Shown: piece after piece, positions 15,358 to 23,957 of the stretch
Numbering within the stretch: the stretch's first letter is position 1
Layout: each line of letters opens with the position of its first letter
Origin: an uncultured Treponema sp.
Lineage (GTDB): Bacteria; Spirochaetota; Spirochaetia; Treponematales; Treponemataceae
Assembly (NCBI GenBank): GCA_937902125.1
Contig: CALDIB010000067.1
Location: 1-27,658, forward strand
Direction: 5' to 3'
Length of the DNA stretch: 27,658 nt
The notes under the pieces: model-generated
What the model saw: the letters and a program-made list of their open reading frames with translations, nothing else
Told to the model about the DNA's origin: nothing
Databases searched by the model: none
Translations under genes and position numbers: made by a program

Positions 15358-15849
15358 TCACATATCCTTGTAAGTCTGCACCTCGTCTTCCAAGTGCTCT
15401 ATTTTGATTCCCGCGGTCTTGAACATTTCAAGGGAGTCTTCTTCGTCGTGGTAATGCTTTTCGCAAACCACCCTCTTAATTCCGCAGTTGATGATGAGCA
15501 TGGCGCAAGTTCTGCAGGGGGTCATCTTGCAGTAAACGGTTCCGCCGTCAATGGAAATGCCCCGCTTGGCCGCCTGGCAAATGGCGTTTTGCTCGGCGTG
15601 AACAGTGCGCACGCAGTGGTTGGTGACAGAGCCGTCGGCGTGGACGCTCTTTCTAAAAAGGTGGCCCACATCGTCGCAGTGAGGAAGGCCCGCCGGGCTT
15701 CCCACATAGCCTGTGACTAAAATTTGGTTGTCTCTGGCTATGACGCAACCGCTCCTGCCCCTGTCGCAAGTGGCGCGCTTGGCAATGGTTCTGGCCACTT
15801 CCATAAAATATTCGTCCCATGTGGGGCGGACGTATTTTTCTTCGCTCAT
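15358..15849 (-). CDS. dCMP deaminase family protein
   Basis: A 163-residue zinc-dependent cytidine/deoxycytidylate deaminase. The zinc site is complete: H84-A85-E86 in VHAEQNAI, where Glu86 is the proton shuttle, and PCRTC (C112, C115). The ComEB/dCMP-deaminase layout is also visible in TCDRGRSGCVIARDNQILVTGYVGSPAGLPHCDD. The probable reaction is dCMP to dUMP, feeding dTMP synthesis. A ComEB-like competence label would be by similarity only. I chose the ATG at 15849 because it matches the family N terminus; a longer frame would add residues upstream of the promoter. There is no Shine-Dalgarno sequence and the -10 lies 6 nt before the ATG. Confidence 0.92.
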   Translation of the reverse strand: MSEEKYVRPTWDEYFMEVARTIAKRATCDRGRSGCVIARDNQILVTGYVGSPAGLPHCDDVGHLFRKSVHADGSVTNHCVRTVHAEQNAICQAAKRGISIDGGTVYCKMTPCRTCAMLIINCGIKRVVCEKHYHDEEDSLEMFKTAGIKIEHLEDEVQTYKDM

Positions 15850-15855
15850 AAAAAG

Positions 15856-15884
15856 AATATACAAGAATCCCCGGCAAAAATCAA
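15856..15884 (-). promoter_or_regulatory. Promoter of dCMP deaminase gene, leaderless layout
   Basis: On the minus strand TTGATT (15879-15884) and TATATT (15856-15861) are 17 bp apart. The ATG at 15849 is where transcription is expected to start. Confidence 0.65.
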
Positions 15885-15944
15885 GGCTCCTTCCGTTTCT
15901 TTGTATAGCGCCCAGAGCAAAAAACAGCGTTTTTTTTTTTAACA

Positions 15945-15988
15945 TTTTCACTAATTAATTTAAAATTTTATAAAAACAATTGTATGAT
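15945..15988 (+). promoter_or_regulatory. Probable promoter region of the export operon
   Basis: This very AT-rich stretch offers two overlapping choices: TTTTCA (15945-15950) with TATAAA (15969-15974) at 18 bp, or TTTAAA (15959-15964) with TATGAT (15983-15988) at 18 bp. I cannot decide between them. An eleven-T run at 15930-15940 lies just upstream. Confidence 0.35.
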
Positions 15989-16024
15989 ATATACGAAAAA
16001 AAAGATTTTTTAAGCGAGGAAATT

Positions 16025-17194
16025 ATGAAAAGACTAAAGAATGTCACGCTGATGGCGGCGTTGGCGTTGGCCTTGGCCCTGACGGGAAACCTTTTGTTCG
16101 CGCAAGAGCGCTCTGCGGAAGACTTTGACAAAACTGCGGAGGAATATTATAAACATCGAAAAGCCGCAGCCGAAAAATACAACGACCAACAATTTGGACT
16201 TTATTTTTACGTGGCCTCGTTGAACGAGTTTTCAAACAAATATCCAGATTTCATCTTGCCCTACATAGACAAAAGTCAAAGCTTTTTCCGCTTGGAAATG
16301 ACTGACAACGCAATGCAATGCTATCAAAAGGCAAAAGAGCTGCTTCCCGCCGTTCCAGACAGCCAAAAAGGAAAAGAAGCCAAGGCGCGCTATTACAGGC
16401 TTTCGGCCGAAATAAAGCTCTTGATTGAAAAAGACGAAAGCGGGGCCATAAAGGAGGCGGAATTATGCGGAAAAAACTTTCCGCCCCTGGGAGCCAGAGC
16501 CTTCTACACCATAGCCGCCCATCAAGCCTCAAGAAAGTCCGCGGCCGCCATCGACAGTTACAAAAAAGCCTTTGAATACGACAAGAACTTTGAATTTCTT
16601 GACGCTGACGACATAAAGGATTTTAGGAATTTGTGCGACACGGCCAAGCGTTGGACAGATTTGGCGGCTTTCTACGACCAATATATGGACGCAAGCCAAA
16701 CCTGCTATTTTTACAACATGGGAGCCTTCGCCATGACCGCCTACGAAAAGGCCAGGCAAAAGCCAAAGGCCGTTTTAGTCTCAATTTTTGACAGGGAATT
16801 CGCCTTGTCTTACAAAGAAGAAAGCGCTGATGAATTCATTCAAGCATTGAAAAAGTCTTTTGGAAAAGACAAAAGCGCCGGCCCCTGCGTGGACTTTGTA
16901 AGAAAATTCTATGACGAAAATTCAAAATTGAGCCAAGACGACTTAAATACTCTGCCTGAGTCAGTCCGAAATTTTTTGCCTGTCCGCTACATGCTCAAAA
17001 TGAAAAATTCCGACGACATCGAAGGCTTGCGAAAAGACTTTGACGTTTTTGTGGGAAGCTCCATAGGACATTTCTACATCCGCCTATACGAAAAGGCCCA
17101 AAAAAACGGAGACCAAAAATCCATGGCGGAGATGAAGGAAATGTTAAAAAACAAGCGTTACAATCAAGGCCAAAAAAACAGGCTTAACAAATAA
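16025..17194 (+). CDS. Secreted TPR-like protein, first gene of export operon
   Basis: 389 residues. The signal peptide ends LLFA-Q (about residue 26), with no lipobox. The mature protein is almost all helical, with repeated pairs such as DNAMQCYQKAKELLPAV and SAAAIDSYKKAFEYDKNFEF that follow the tetratricopeptide pattern, so it is probably a periplasmic protein-interaction scaffold. The start ATG 16025 has AGCGAGGAA just upstream. A longer frame begins at 15980 but would cover the promoter and bury the signal peptide. The next gene follows after 23 nt. I infer that it belongs to the export machine by operon position only. Confidence 0.85.
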   Translation: MKRLKNVTLMAALALALALTGNLLFAQERSAEDFDKTAEEYYKHRKAAAEKYNDQQFGLYFYVASLNEFSNKYPDFILPYIDKSQSFFRLEMTDNAMQCYQKAKELLPAVPDSQKGKEAKARYYRLSAEIKLLIEKDESGAIKEAELCGKNFPPLGARAFYTIAAHQASRKSAAAIDSYKKAFEYDKNFEFLDADDIKDFRNLCDTAKRWTDLAAFYDQYMDASQTCYFYNMGAFAMTAYEKARQKPKAVLVSIFDREFALSYKEESADEFIQALKKSFGKDKSAGPCVDFVRKFYDENSKLSQDDLNTLPESVRNFLPVRYMLKMKNSDDIEGLRKDFDVFVGSSIGHFYIRLYEKAQKNGDQKSMAEMKEMLKNKRYNQGQKNRLNK

Positions 17195-17200
17195 GCTAAA

Positions 17201-17208
17201 AGGAGGTG
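17201..17208 (+). promoter_or_regulatory. Strong Shine-Dalgarno sequence that selects a TTG start
   Basis: AGGAGGTG lies 9 nt before TTG 17218 and 18 nt before the next ATG (17227). The spacing favours the TTG. Confidence 0.6.
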
Positions 17209-17217
17209 TGAAGACAA

Positions 17218-17862
17218 TTGCGGCCCATGAAAATTTTTCGGGTCGCCGCCCTGCTCTTTCTGTTCGCGAACCTTTCAGGCTGCGGGAACAAGAAAGCGGC
17301 CGGAGAGTTGTACATAAGGGCGCTGGACGCTTACGAGCAAAAAGACTTTGAAAGCGCTCTCGCCTTTATTAACCAAAGCTTGAAATGCGACAAAAAAAAC
17401 AAACAGGCAATTTTCTTAAAAGCCCAAACCCGCTTGTTTCAAGGCCAATACGAAAAAGCCTCGAAACTTTTTTTAGACCTATATAAAAAAAACTCAGACA
17501 ACAAAGACATTCAAATTTACCTGATTCAAAGCCTGATTCTGTCAAAAGACTACAAAAACGCAAAGCAAGAAATTCAAGACGCTCTAAAAAAAGACATGGG
17601 CGACTGGAGGCTGCACCATTTTGCTTCTGTCGTAGCGGCAAAAGAAAACGACGCCCAAAGACGCCTTGAATGCCTAAACCAGGCGCAAAAGGCGTTGGGC
17701 TTGGGAGCGCAAGTTTACCTTGATTTGGCGTTTGCGTGGCAATCGCTGGGGCTTGAGGCAAAGGCCGAAGAATGCAGGGACAAGTGCCTTTGCCTTGACA
17801 AAAATTACAGGAATTTTTTTAGCGTCCAAGGCGGCGCCCAAAAGGAGGAAAAAAGTGAATAA
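17218..17862 (+). CDS. TPR lipoprotein
   Basis: 214 residues. From the TTG start the signal peptide ends in ANLSGC, so Cys22 would be lipidated. Three to four tetratricopeptide repeats follow: LYIRALDAYEQKDFESALAFINQSLKCD, KAQTRLFQGQYEKASKLF and LIQSLILSKDYKNAKQEI are the clearest. The probable role is an envelope scaffold or assembly lipoprotein, like PilW/BamD-type TPR lipoproteins in general form; the partner is unknown. If ATG 17227 were used instead the protein would be three residues shorter with the same lipobox. Its stop overlaps the next gene by 8 bp. Confidence 0.85.
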   Translation: MRPMKIFRVAALLFLFANLSGCGNKKAAGELYIRALDAYEQKDFESALAFINQSLKCDKKNKQAIFLKAQTRLFQGQYEKASKLFLDLYKKNSDNKDIQIYLIQSLILSKDYKNAKQEIQDALKKDMGDWRLHHFASVVAAKENDAQRRLECLNQAQKALGLGAQVYLDLAFAWQSLGLEAKAEECRDKCLCLDKNYRNFFSVQGGAQKEEKSE

Positions 17863-18370
17863 TGTCATAAAATTTCGTGAAACATTCCGTGAAACATTTT
17901 CTTGCAAAAGCAAGAAAATTGCCTTGATTTGCGCGTTTTTTGCCCTAAATTTAGGGATTTATGGCCAAAGCTGCGCGCAAAAAAAGGGAAAAATTTTGGT
18001 AAAAAGCGTGGAAGTTCTTGTTGACAACATCAACGAAGAGGGAATATCGTCACAAATTTTTGAGCTTGCAAAAAACAGCCTGAACGGCTCGAAAGTCTTT
18101 GAAAAGGCTTTTTTTGACGGTGAGGCCCAAAATTACAGCATTAAAATAAACATGCGGGAAAGATCCTTTTACAAGAACATTGACAGCGTCCACTCTTTAT
18201 ACGCCAGCTACCAACTTTTTTCAGAAAGCGGAGCCTGCGTTTTAGAAAACGTTTTTTGCAGCGAAAGCAAAAAATCAATTTTGTCAACGCTGGTTCAGCA
18301 AAAGCAAGTCGCCAAAATCGCAAAAGATTTAAAGAAGTTTTTTGAAAGCGGAATAAAGGACGATGCGTAA
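17855..18370 (+). CDS. Small secreted protein of unknown function
   Basis: 171 residues from GTG 17855, chosen because AAGGAGG lies 6 nt upstream. The frame is open further 5' but overlaps the previous gene. The N terminus has an unusually long polar region, including RETFRETF encoded by a 12-bp tandem repeat, before a hydrophobic signal (KKIALICAFFALNLGIYGQSCAQ). The mature part has an alpha/beta pattern (ILVKSVEVLVDNINEEGISSQIFELAKNSL, then YSIKINMRER, and a final helix QVAKIAKDLKKFF). It resembles small envelope lipoproteins that partner transporters, such as DUF4136/LptE-like folds, without any firm match. The first bases of the TolC-family gene overlap its 3' end by 8 bp. Confidence 0.7.
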   Translation: MNNVIKFRETFRETFSCKSKKIALICAFFALNLGIYGQSCAQKKGKILVKSVEVLVDNINEEGISSQIFELAKNSLNGSKVFEKAFFDGEAQNYSIKINMRERSFYKNIDSVHSLYASYQLFSESGACVLENVFCSESKKSILSTLVQQKQVAKIAKDLKKFFESGIKDDA

Positions 18371-19739
18371 ATTTATAATCTTCGCGGCAACAACCCTTTT
18401 GGCAAGAGGCGCCTTTTGTCAAATTGAATTGCGGTCTTTTGACGACGCCTTAAAAATAGCAAAGGCAAACAACTTGGAGCTCGCGCTTGAAATTCAAAAG
18501 GCCCAAGAAGGCGTCCGCTATGCCAAAAAAAACATAACGGCCTTTTTGCCGATATTTGATTTTTCGTTCTCAGATTCGGCGGGAGCGGAAAGGCCGAACG
18601 GAGACACAAAAATCAAGTCAATTGAAGCCGGGGCGACTCAAAAAATTTTCAACGGCGGAAAAACGCTTATGGAATGGAAAATGCGGCGGGAAGAAAGCTT
18701 TTACCAGTTTTTATCGGCCCAAAAGTCGGAGGAAAGTTTTAGGAACGCTTTGCTTCAAGCTTACTACAGCGCGCTCTTGGCAAAGCTAAAAAGTCAATTG
18801 CTTGAAAAAACCGTTGAGGACAGCAAGCAAACTCTTCTTGCAGCGCAAATTGAAGCTGAGGAAGGATTTTTGACTGAAACGGAATGGCTTCAAAGCCTTT
18901 GGCAAAGCCAAAAACTCCAAATGGACGCAAAAAAAACGGCAAGAGAATTTGAGGGCTCAGAAAGGCTTTTAAAGCGCATGATGGGAATTTCCACAGAAAA
19001 AGAATTGTTTCTTTGCGAATGCGAAGAATTTGAAAAGGCGTTTAAAGTCTTTTCTTCAGCAAAAAACTTAGGCTTAAAAACAAATGAGTTTATTCAAAAC
19101 GCGGCGCAAAACAGCGTTGATTTGAAAATTGCGGGCGCCGAACTTAATTGGTCAAAAAAAAGCCTTTCGATGCAACGGCGCTTTTTTCTTCCAAGCGTGT
19201 CCGTCCGAGGCGCGGTGTCTTTCAGCGGACGAAACTATCCGCTCGCCTCACCTTCATACTCGCTAAAAATAATTTTGGGATTTGAAAACAATCCGTGGAT
19301 TCAAGGAAAAGTCTCGCGGCAATCGGATTTTTCAAAGTCAAGAATGAATTCGATGTCCGACTCAATTTCCGGCCAAGGAATGATAAACACAAGCTATTTC
19401 AACCAAATGAAAATCGCCAAGACAGACCTCTTGCAAAAGAAAGCTGAATTTGAAAACGCAAAAAAAAGGATTGAGGAAAAAGTTTGGGAGACAATCAAAA
19501 AAATCGAAGGCGCGGAAGAAAACTTTTTTTTGGCTTTGGAAAGCGCCAAAATCAAGGAGCGAAAGCTTGGCCTTTCAAAAATTCAAGTTGAGGAAGGACG
19601 CATGAAAAAAAGCGATTACATTGAGGAGTTGAATGAATGCGCGAAGCAAAAGATTGAATGCCTTGCCGCGCTAAAAGAGAGGGATTGCTTGATAAAAGAG
19701 CTTGAGTCCATGTCATTCACAAAAATTCAGGAGGAATAG
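18363..19739 (+). CDS. TolC-family outer-membrane efflux protein
   Basis: 458 residues. The signal peptide is MRKFIIFAATTLLARGAFC, cleaved before QIELRS. Two long heptad-rich alpha-helical stretches of the TolC hairpins (about 35-200 and 240-450) flank short beta-strand segments for the barrel. Landmarks are SFDDALKIAKANNLELALEIQKAQEG, typical of the family's first helix pair, and GATQKIFNGGKTLMEW. Function: a trimeric outer-membrane exit duct joined to an adaptor and an inner-membrane pump. The nearest described spirochaetal counterpart is BesC of Borrelia. The Shine-Dalgarno sequence is weak (AAGGA only 2 nt before ATG), so translation probably depends on coupling to the overlapping upstream gene. 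Confidence 0.9.
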   Translation: MRKFIIFAATTLLARGAFCQIELRSFDDALKIAKANNLELALEIQKAQEGVRYAKKNITAFLPIFDFSFSDSAGAERPNGDTKIKSIEAGATQKIFNGGKTLMEWKMRREESFYQFLSAQKSEESFRNALLQAYYSALLAKLKSQLLEKTVEDSKQTLLAAQIEAEEGFLTETEWLQSLWQSQKLQMDAKKTAREFEGSERLLKRMMGISTEKELFLCECEEFEKAFKVFSSAKNLGLKTNEFIQNAAQNSVDLKIAGAELNWSKKSLSMQRRFFLPSVSVRGAVSFSGRNYPLASPSYSLKIILGFENNPWIQGKVSRQSDFSKSRMNSMSDSISGQGMINTSYFNQMKIAKTDLLQKKAEFENAKKRIEEKVWETIKKIEGAEENFFLALESAKIKERKLGLSKIQVEEGRMKKSDYIEELNECAKQKIECLAALKERDCLIKELESMSFTKIQEE

Positions 19740-19741
19740 TT

Positions 19742-21073
19742 TTGAAAAAATCGTTAATTTGCGCGGCGGCGGCGTTATCATTGCTTGCAAGTTCGTGCAA
19801 AAAAAGCAGCAAAGAGCCAAGCGATGAGGTTGAAGTCAAAACGCTGACGGCAAAAAAATGCGAGGAAAACGTGACAATTGAAACTTTTGGCGCGATTACA
19901 TACAAGATGAAAAACGACATAAGCTCCTTAGTTGATGGAACAATCGTAGAGCGGAATGTCCAAGAGGGAAGCATCGCGCGCAAGGGACAAATCCTGCTCA
20001 AAATGAAAAACATTCAGTATGAGATTCAAAAGGCGGAATGCCAAAACAAGCTGAATTCCGCCCAAGCGCGATTAAAGGCGGCCCAAAACAATTTGATTCA
20101 GGAAGAGCGCTCCGTCTTGGCAAAAATCATGTCTTTGGAAAACGCGGAAACAAATCTTGCGCAAAAAAAAGAAGAGGCGAATCTTTTGCAAAGAAATCTT
20201 GAAAAAAGCAAAAGGCTTTTTGACGCAGGAGGAATAAGCGAAAGCGCTTTGGAACAAATGGCTCTTGACGCAAAAGCGGCCCAAACGGAAATCGAAGTGC
20301 TGGAAAAAGAGTTGAAAATGCAAAGTTTAGGTTACAACGACAAGGACTTGATTTTTGCCGGAATCCAGCCAAGCGAAGACGATGACGAAAAAAAATCCCA
20401 ACTTGTAGATTTGAACACTCAAAGCGCGAGAATAGAGATTGAGCTTGCTAACGTGGAGGTCCAGAACGCCGAGCGGAATTTGGAATCAATAAACGCGCTG
20501 ATGGAAAATCTGACAGTTCGCGCTGAACGAGACGGAATTGTGGGAGCCGTTTATTTTGAGCGCGGAGAGCGGGTGACGCAAAACCAAACGCTTATGACAA
20601 TAATAGACATGGAAAAGCCGTACGCAAAGGTTCCGATTCAAGAAAGAGACTTGGAAAAAATTCAGTTGGGCTCAAAAGCGCTTGTGGAAATCAATTCGGC
20701 AAAAGTCCGGCAAAACAGCGCCGTCGAGTTTATCAGTCCAATGGCGGATTCAGAAAGCGGAAACTTTTTTGTCAAAATACCTGTCAACAACAGCGATGAA
20801 AAAATACGCCTGGGAATGTTCGCAAAATGCCTGATTGAAACAAAAGCGTCAGGAGAATTTTTTGCCTTGCCAGAAAGCGCGCTTTTGAGGCGGGACGGAA
20901 ACACGGCGTTTTTTTACTGCGTCAAAAACGACTTTATTTATCAAAAAGAGTGTCCAATAGAAATGGAAAAAGACGGAAAAATCTTCATTGCCAGCGGACT
21001 TAAAGATGGAGAACAAATTATAGAGCGGCCAAAATCAACGCTCAAGGAAGGCTTGCGTGTCAAAACAATTTAA
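19742..21073 (+). CDS. RND/MFP periplasmic adaptor, lipoprotein
   Basis: 443 residues from TTG 19742, chosen because AGGAGG lies 7 nt upstream and 2 nt separate it from the tolC-like stop. Cys19 after LLASS is the likely lipidation site. The layout is standard for HlyD/AcrA-type adaptors. The first half of the lipoyl domain is LVDGTIVERNVQEGSIARKGQILLKMKN (about 60-90). A long coiled-coil hairpin occupies about 95-250. The second lipoyl half is LTVRAERDGIVGAVYFERGERV, followed by beta-barrel and membrane-proximal domains to the end (YAKVPIQERDLEKIQLGSKALVEI). The coiled coil is long, with a spacer near 200-225 (PSEDDDEKKSQ) at its tip. It bridges the TolC protein and the RND pump, as BesA does in Borrelia. 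The 3' end overlaps the next gene by 17 bp. Confidence 0.92.
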   Translation: MKKSLICAAAALSLLASSCKKSSKEPSDEVEVKTLTAKKCEENVTIETFGAITYKMKNDISSLVDGTIVERNVQEGSIARKGQILLKMKNIQYEIQKAECQNKLNSAQARLKAAQNNLIQEERSVLAKIMSLENAETNLAQKKEEANLLQRNLEKSKRLFDAGGISESALEQMALDAKAAQTEIEVLEKELKMQSLGYNDKDLIFAGIQPSEDDDEKKSQLVDLNTQSARIEIELANVEVQNAERNLESINALMENLTVRAERDGIVGAVYFERGERVTQNQTLMTIIDMEKPYAKVPIQERDLEKIQLGSKALVEINSAKVRQNSAVEFISPMADSESGNFFVKIPVNNSDEKIRLGMFAKCLIETKASGEFFALPESALLRRDGNTAFFYCVKNDFIYQKECPIEMEKDGKIFIASGLKDGEQIIERPKSTLKEGLRVKTI

Positions 21074-22454
21074 GTCAAAGGCCATTCTGATTTTATGCTC
21101 CGCCCTATTCTTCTCCTGCTCTGCGATTTCTTTTGAGGAATTGGAATGCGACGTTTCGATTCTTGAAAAGCAAAGTTATTTTGAAGACGACTGGATTAAA
21201 ATCGATTTTTCAATTGCCGTGGACAAAAGTTCGGTGGAAAATCTGATTCAACTAAAAGAAGACAATCTAAGAATTGACGCGGAAACAATGTGGCAAGGCT
21301 CAAGCTGCCTTTTGCGGGCGCCGGGAGGATTTAAAAAAGGCGAAAAATATATTCTAAGCGTTTCCGGCGACGTGTATGCAGAGGACGGAAGAAAATATGA
21401 AACTCATATTTACAGGGAATTTGTGTTTGGAAACAAAAGCCAATCGTTTGTTCTTGAAAAAATTGAGGAAACAAAAGACCTTGCGGGAGACGTGGCTAGC
21501 ATTGTTTTTAGCTTTAACAAAAGCGTGAATCCGGCTTTTTTTGAACGCGAATTTACGATAAGTCCTTTTGTGGAAATTGAAAAAAAATATTCAAAAGATT
21601 TTAAGTCGGTTGAGGTTTTTCCAAAAGACAAATGGCAACCGAATCAGTTTTACTCATGGAAGATTGAAAAAATTTACAGCGCGGACGGAGTGAAAATTTT
21701 TAGGCCTTATGACGGAGTTTTTAAGGGATCGAAAAAAGAAAAGGCGCCGGAAATCATAAGGATTTGCCCAGTTTGGAACGGCGTATTATTGGAAAGCCAA
21801 AGCCTTGACGATTTGACGGAAAAACAAGGCGCCGCATTTGTTTTTGACTGCGAAATGGACTTTGAAAGCGTCCAACACGGGATTTATTGGTTGCCAACAA
21901 TTAGCGGCTATTGGACAAAAAAAGATTCCAAGACATTCATTTTCACTCCAAACAAAAACTACCCAATCGCTTATGAGGGAACTGTCACTGTAAGCGATTC
22001 AGTAAAAGACAAATGGGGCGTAAACCTCAAGCAAGGCAAAAATTTTTATTTTAAGCAAAAAAGCGATTGGATTAAGGTAAAAAAAATAACGGCGGCAGGA
22101 TTCGAATTAAAAGAAGACGGCGAAAACGAGATTGAATTTCAAAGACAAAGTCCACTTTATGTAAAGGTTGAATTTTCAAAAAGCATTTCAAACAAATCCA
22201 TCTCACAATTAAGCGGCGCCTTAAAAATCGAAGGCGTTCTTCCAAAAAGCCTTGCAAACCCGCGGGTTGAAAGCATAAGCGCGATCAGCGACTCTTGCGC
22301 GGCCTTTGTTTTTTCAAACGCAAACGGGATCCCTGAAGAAAATCAGGCGACATACAAGATTGAAATTCACGGCGGAGAAAAATTTATTTTCAACGAGCAG
22401 GGAGAATATTTAAAGGAGGACAAATGTTTTTACATAAAAATAAAATACTTTTAA
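21057..22454 (+). CDS. Lipoprotein with repeated SbsA-type Ig-like domains (first copy)
   Basis: 465 residues from GTG 21057, which has AAGGAAGG 6 nt upstream. The signal peptide ends in LFFSC (Cys21). About four Ig-like units of roughly 100 residues follow (near 22-125, 130-230, 235-345, 350-465). Each has the SbsA/Big_5 pattern: a strand with IVFSFNKSV or VKVEFSKSI, then the closing GEKYILSVSGDVYAEDGRK or YEGTVTVSDSVKDKWGVNL type hairpin. The product is probably an all-beta rod anchored in a membrane. It lies between adaptor and permease genes and overlaps both neighbours, so it is likely part of the same machine, but no known tripartite pump I can name has such a part. It is paralogous to the next gene. 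Confidence 0.85.
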   Translation: MSKQFKSKAILILCSALFFSCSAISFEELECDVSILEKQSYFEDDWIKIDFSIAVDKSSVENLIQLKEDNLRIDAETMWQGSSCLLRAPGGFKKGEKYILSVSGDVYAEDGRKYETHIYREFVFGNKSQSFVLEKIEETKDLAGDVASIVFSFNKSVNPAFFEREFTISPFVEIEKKYSKDFKSVEVFPKDKWQPNQFYSWKIEKIYSADGVKIFRPYDGVFKGSKKEKAPEIIRICPVWNGVLLESQSLDDLTEKQGAAFVFDCEMDFESVQHGIYWLPTISGYWTKKDSKTFIFTPNKNYPIAYEGTVTVSDSVKDKWGVNLKQGKNFYFKQKSDWIKVKKITAAGFELKEDGENEIEFQRQSPLYVKVEFSKSISNKSISQLSGALKIEGVLPKSLANPRVESISAISDSCAAFVFSNANGIPEENQATYKIEIHGGEKFIFNEQGEYLKEDKCFYIKIKYF

Positions 22455-23956
22455 TAGTCTTTTGTTCAGCAGCCGCCATTTGCTTTTCGGCTTGCGGCGA
22501 TTATTTTTTTCCTGAATTTAAGGTTGAGGATTCGTATTTAATTGACGGAAAAGCCGTAGCGTTTTTTTCCGCGCAAATCGCTCCTGAAAGCGCGATGAAA
22601 AACTTTTTGCTTGTTCAAGACGAAAGTCAAATGGAAGGCGAATTTTTTTTTGACGGAAGAAAAATGACTTTTTGTCCAAAACAAAAGACATCTCCAAACC
22701 ATCGCTACAAAATTCTTGTTTACGCAGGAGCGATGGACATAAACGGAAACACGTTGCAAAAAGACTACCAAAAAATCATTTACACAAAAAGCGATTTGGA
22801 AGCTCCAAAGGTTCTAAATGTAAAGGCAATAAACGGCCCAGAAGGAGAAACAACAGCTCTTGAAATTACATTCAGCAAAGGCGTCAACGAAGAATCCTTT
22901 TCAAGAAATTTTTCAATGGAACCCAAAAAAGATTTCTTTACGATTTGGTCAGACGACTTTTGCAAGGCAAGAATAGAATTTAGGGAGCCATTAAAAGAGC
23001 GAACCTTGCATTCAATAAAAATACAAAAAGATTTCATCGATCGATTAAACAACAAAATGGAAAACGACTTTTACTGGTCGTGGACAAACGAAGAGAACGC
23101 AAAAAATCCAAATTGCTTTATTTTTGCCGTTCCTTTTGGAGAAGACAATAGCCAAGAAATTTTTGCAGATTTTGACAACGCGGATTTTACCAAAGAAATA
23201 GAATTGTTTTTTGACAAAAAAGTTTTGGTAGATTCGGTAGCTTCGTCAGTTTTTATTGAGCCGGAACTGTCATTTTCCATAATTCCAAAACTTGAGGAAA
23301 ACGGAGAATATTGCAAAAGCGCAAAAATAAAACTCAACGAAAAAATTAAATGGAATTCACAACTGCGGCTGACAATCAGAGGACAAATAAAAGACAAGAG
23401 CGGCTTTTGCGTTCCAGAAAGGAACATTCTAATGAAGAATAATTGCGAAAAGGCCCGTCCACCTAAATTGGAATTTGCGGCTCTTACAGTTTGCGGAAAG
23501 AATCATTTTGCAAGCCTGCAAGAAAACTATCCGGTAATAGAGTTTCCGATAGAAGAATACCCTTCAACAGAATGCAAGGAAGTTCCAATATATTTTGTTT
23601 TTTCCATTTCGCAAGATTCGGAACGAATGGACGAAACATCCGCAAAAGAGGGAATTAACGCCAGCGCTGGAATCGCAGGCTCGCTTGACTTGCGCAAAGT
23701 CGAGTCTCTTTCTGAAAGCGAATTTTGCAAAAGACAGGATTTTTTTGAAGATGAAAAAACAAAGTCAAAAATCCTCCAACTAAAGTTAAGCGGAAAAAAA
23801 TTATGCGCCATAAGATTCGCCGCTTATTTTAAAAGCGCGGAAATCGACCGAAAGCCAGTCTCGGGCTTGATAGAACTGAGCGCAAGCGAAAAACTTTGCG
23901 ACAACAATAAAAATTTTATGGAGGAAAAAACGCAGTTAACCTGCAACAAAATATAA
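22424..23956 (+). CDS. Lipoprotein with repeated SbsA-type Ig-like domains (second copy)
   Basis: 510 residues. The ATG has AAAGGAGG 5 nt upstream, inside the last codons of the first copy (31-bp overlap). The lipobox is CFSAC (Cys24). About four Ig-like units are visible. The first ends in KILVYAGAMDINGNTL, a close match to the SbsA-type closing hairpin. The second opens ALEITFSKGVNEESF. The third (about 245-350) has FTKEIELFFDKKVL, and the fourth (about 365-490) is the most diverged. It has the same layout as the first copy but low residue identity, so the duplication is old. Its probable site is the periplasm or outer membrane. The permease gene starts 1 nt after its stop. Confidence 0.85.
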   Translation: MFLHKNKILLIVFCSAAAICFSACGDYFFPEFKVEDSYLIDGKAVAFFSAQIAPESAMKNFLLVQDESQMEGEFFFDGRKMTFCPKQKTSPNHRYKILVYAGAMDINGNTLQKDYQKIIYTKSDLEAPKVLNVKAINGPEGETTALEITFSKGVNEESFSRNFSMEPKKDFFTIWSDDFCKARIEFREPLKERTLHSIKIQKDFIDRLNNKMENDFYWSWTNEENAKNPNCFIFAVPFGEDNSQEIFADFDNADFTKEIELFFDKKVLVDSVASSVFIEPELSFSIIPKLEENGEYCKSAKIKLNEKIKWNSQLRLTIRGQIKDKSGFCVPERNILMKNNCEKARPPKLEFAALTVCGKNHFASLQENYPVIEFPIEEYPSTECKEVPIYFVFSISQDSERMDETSAKEGINASAGIAGSLDLRKVESLSESEFCKRQDFFEDEKTKSKILQLKLSGKKLCAIRFAAYFKSAEIDRKPVSGLIELSASEKLCDNNKNFMEEKTQLTCNKI

Positions 23957-23957
23957 T

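Noticed and set aside
15930..15940. Eleven-T run as a second phase-variation tract
   Set aside because: It lies upstream of both candidate promoters of the export operon and not within a -35/-10 spacer, so no switching effect can be argued. As a terminator it lacks a good stem.
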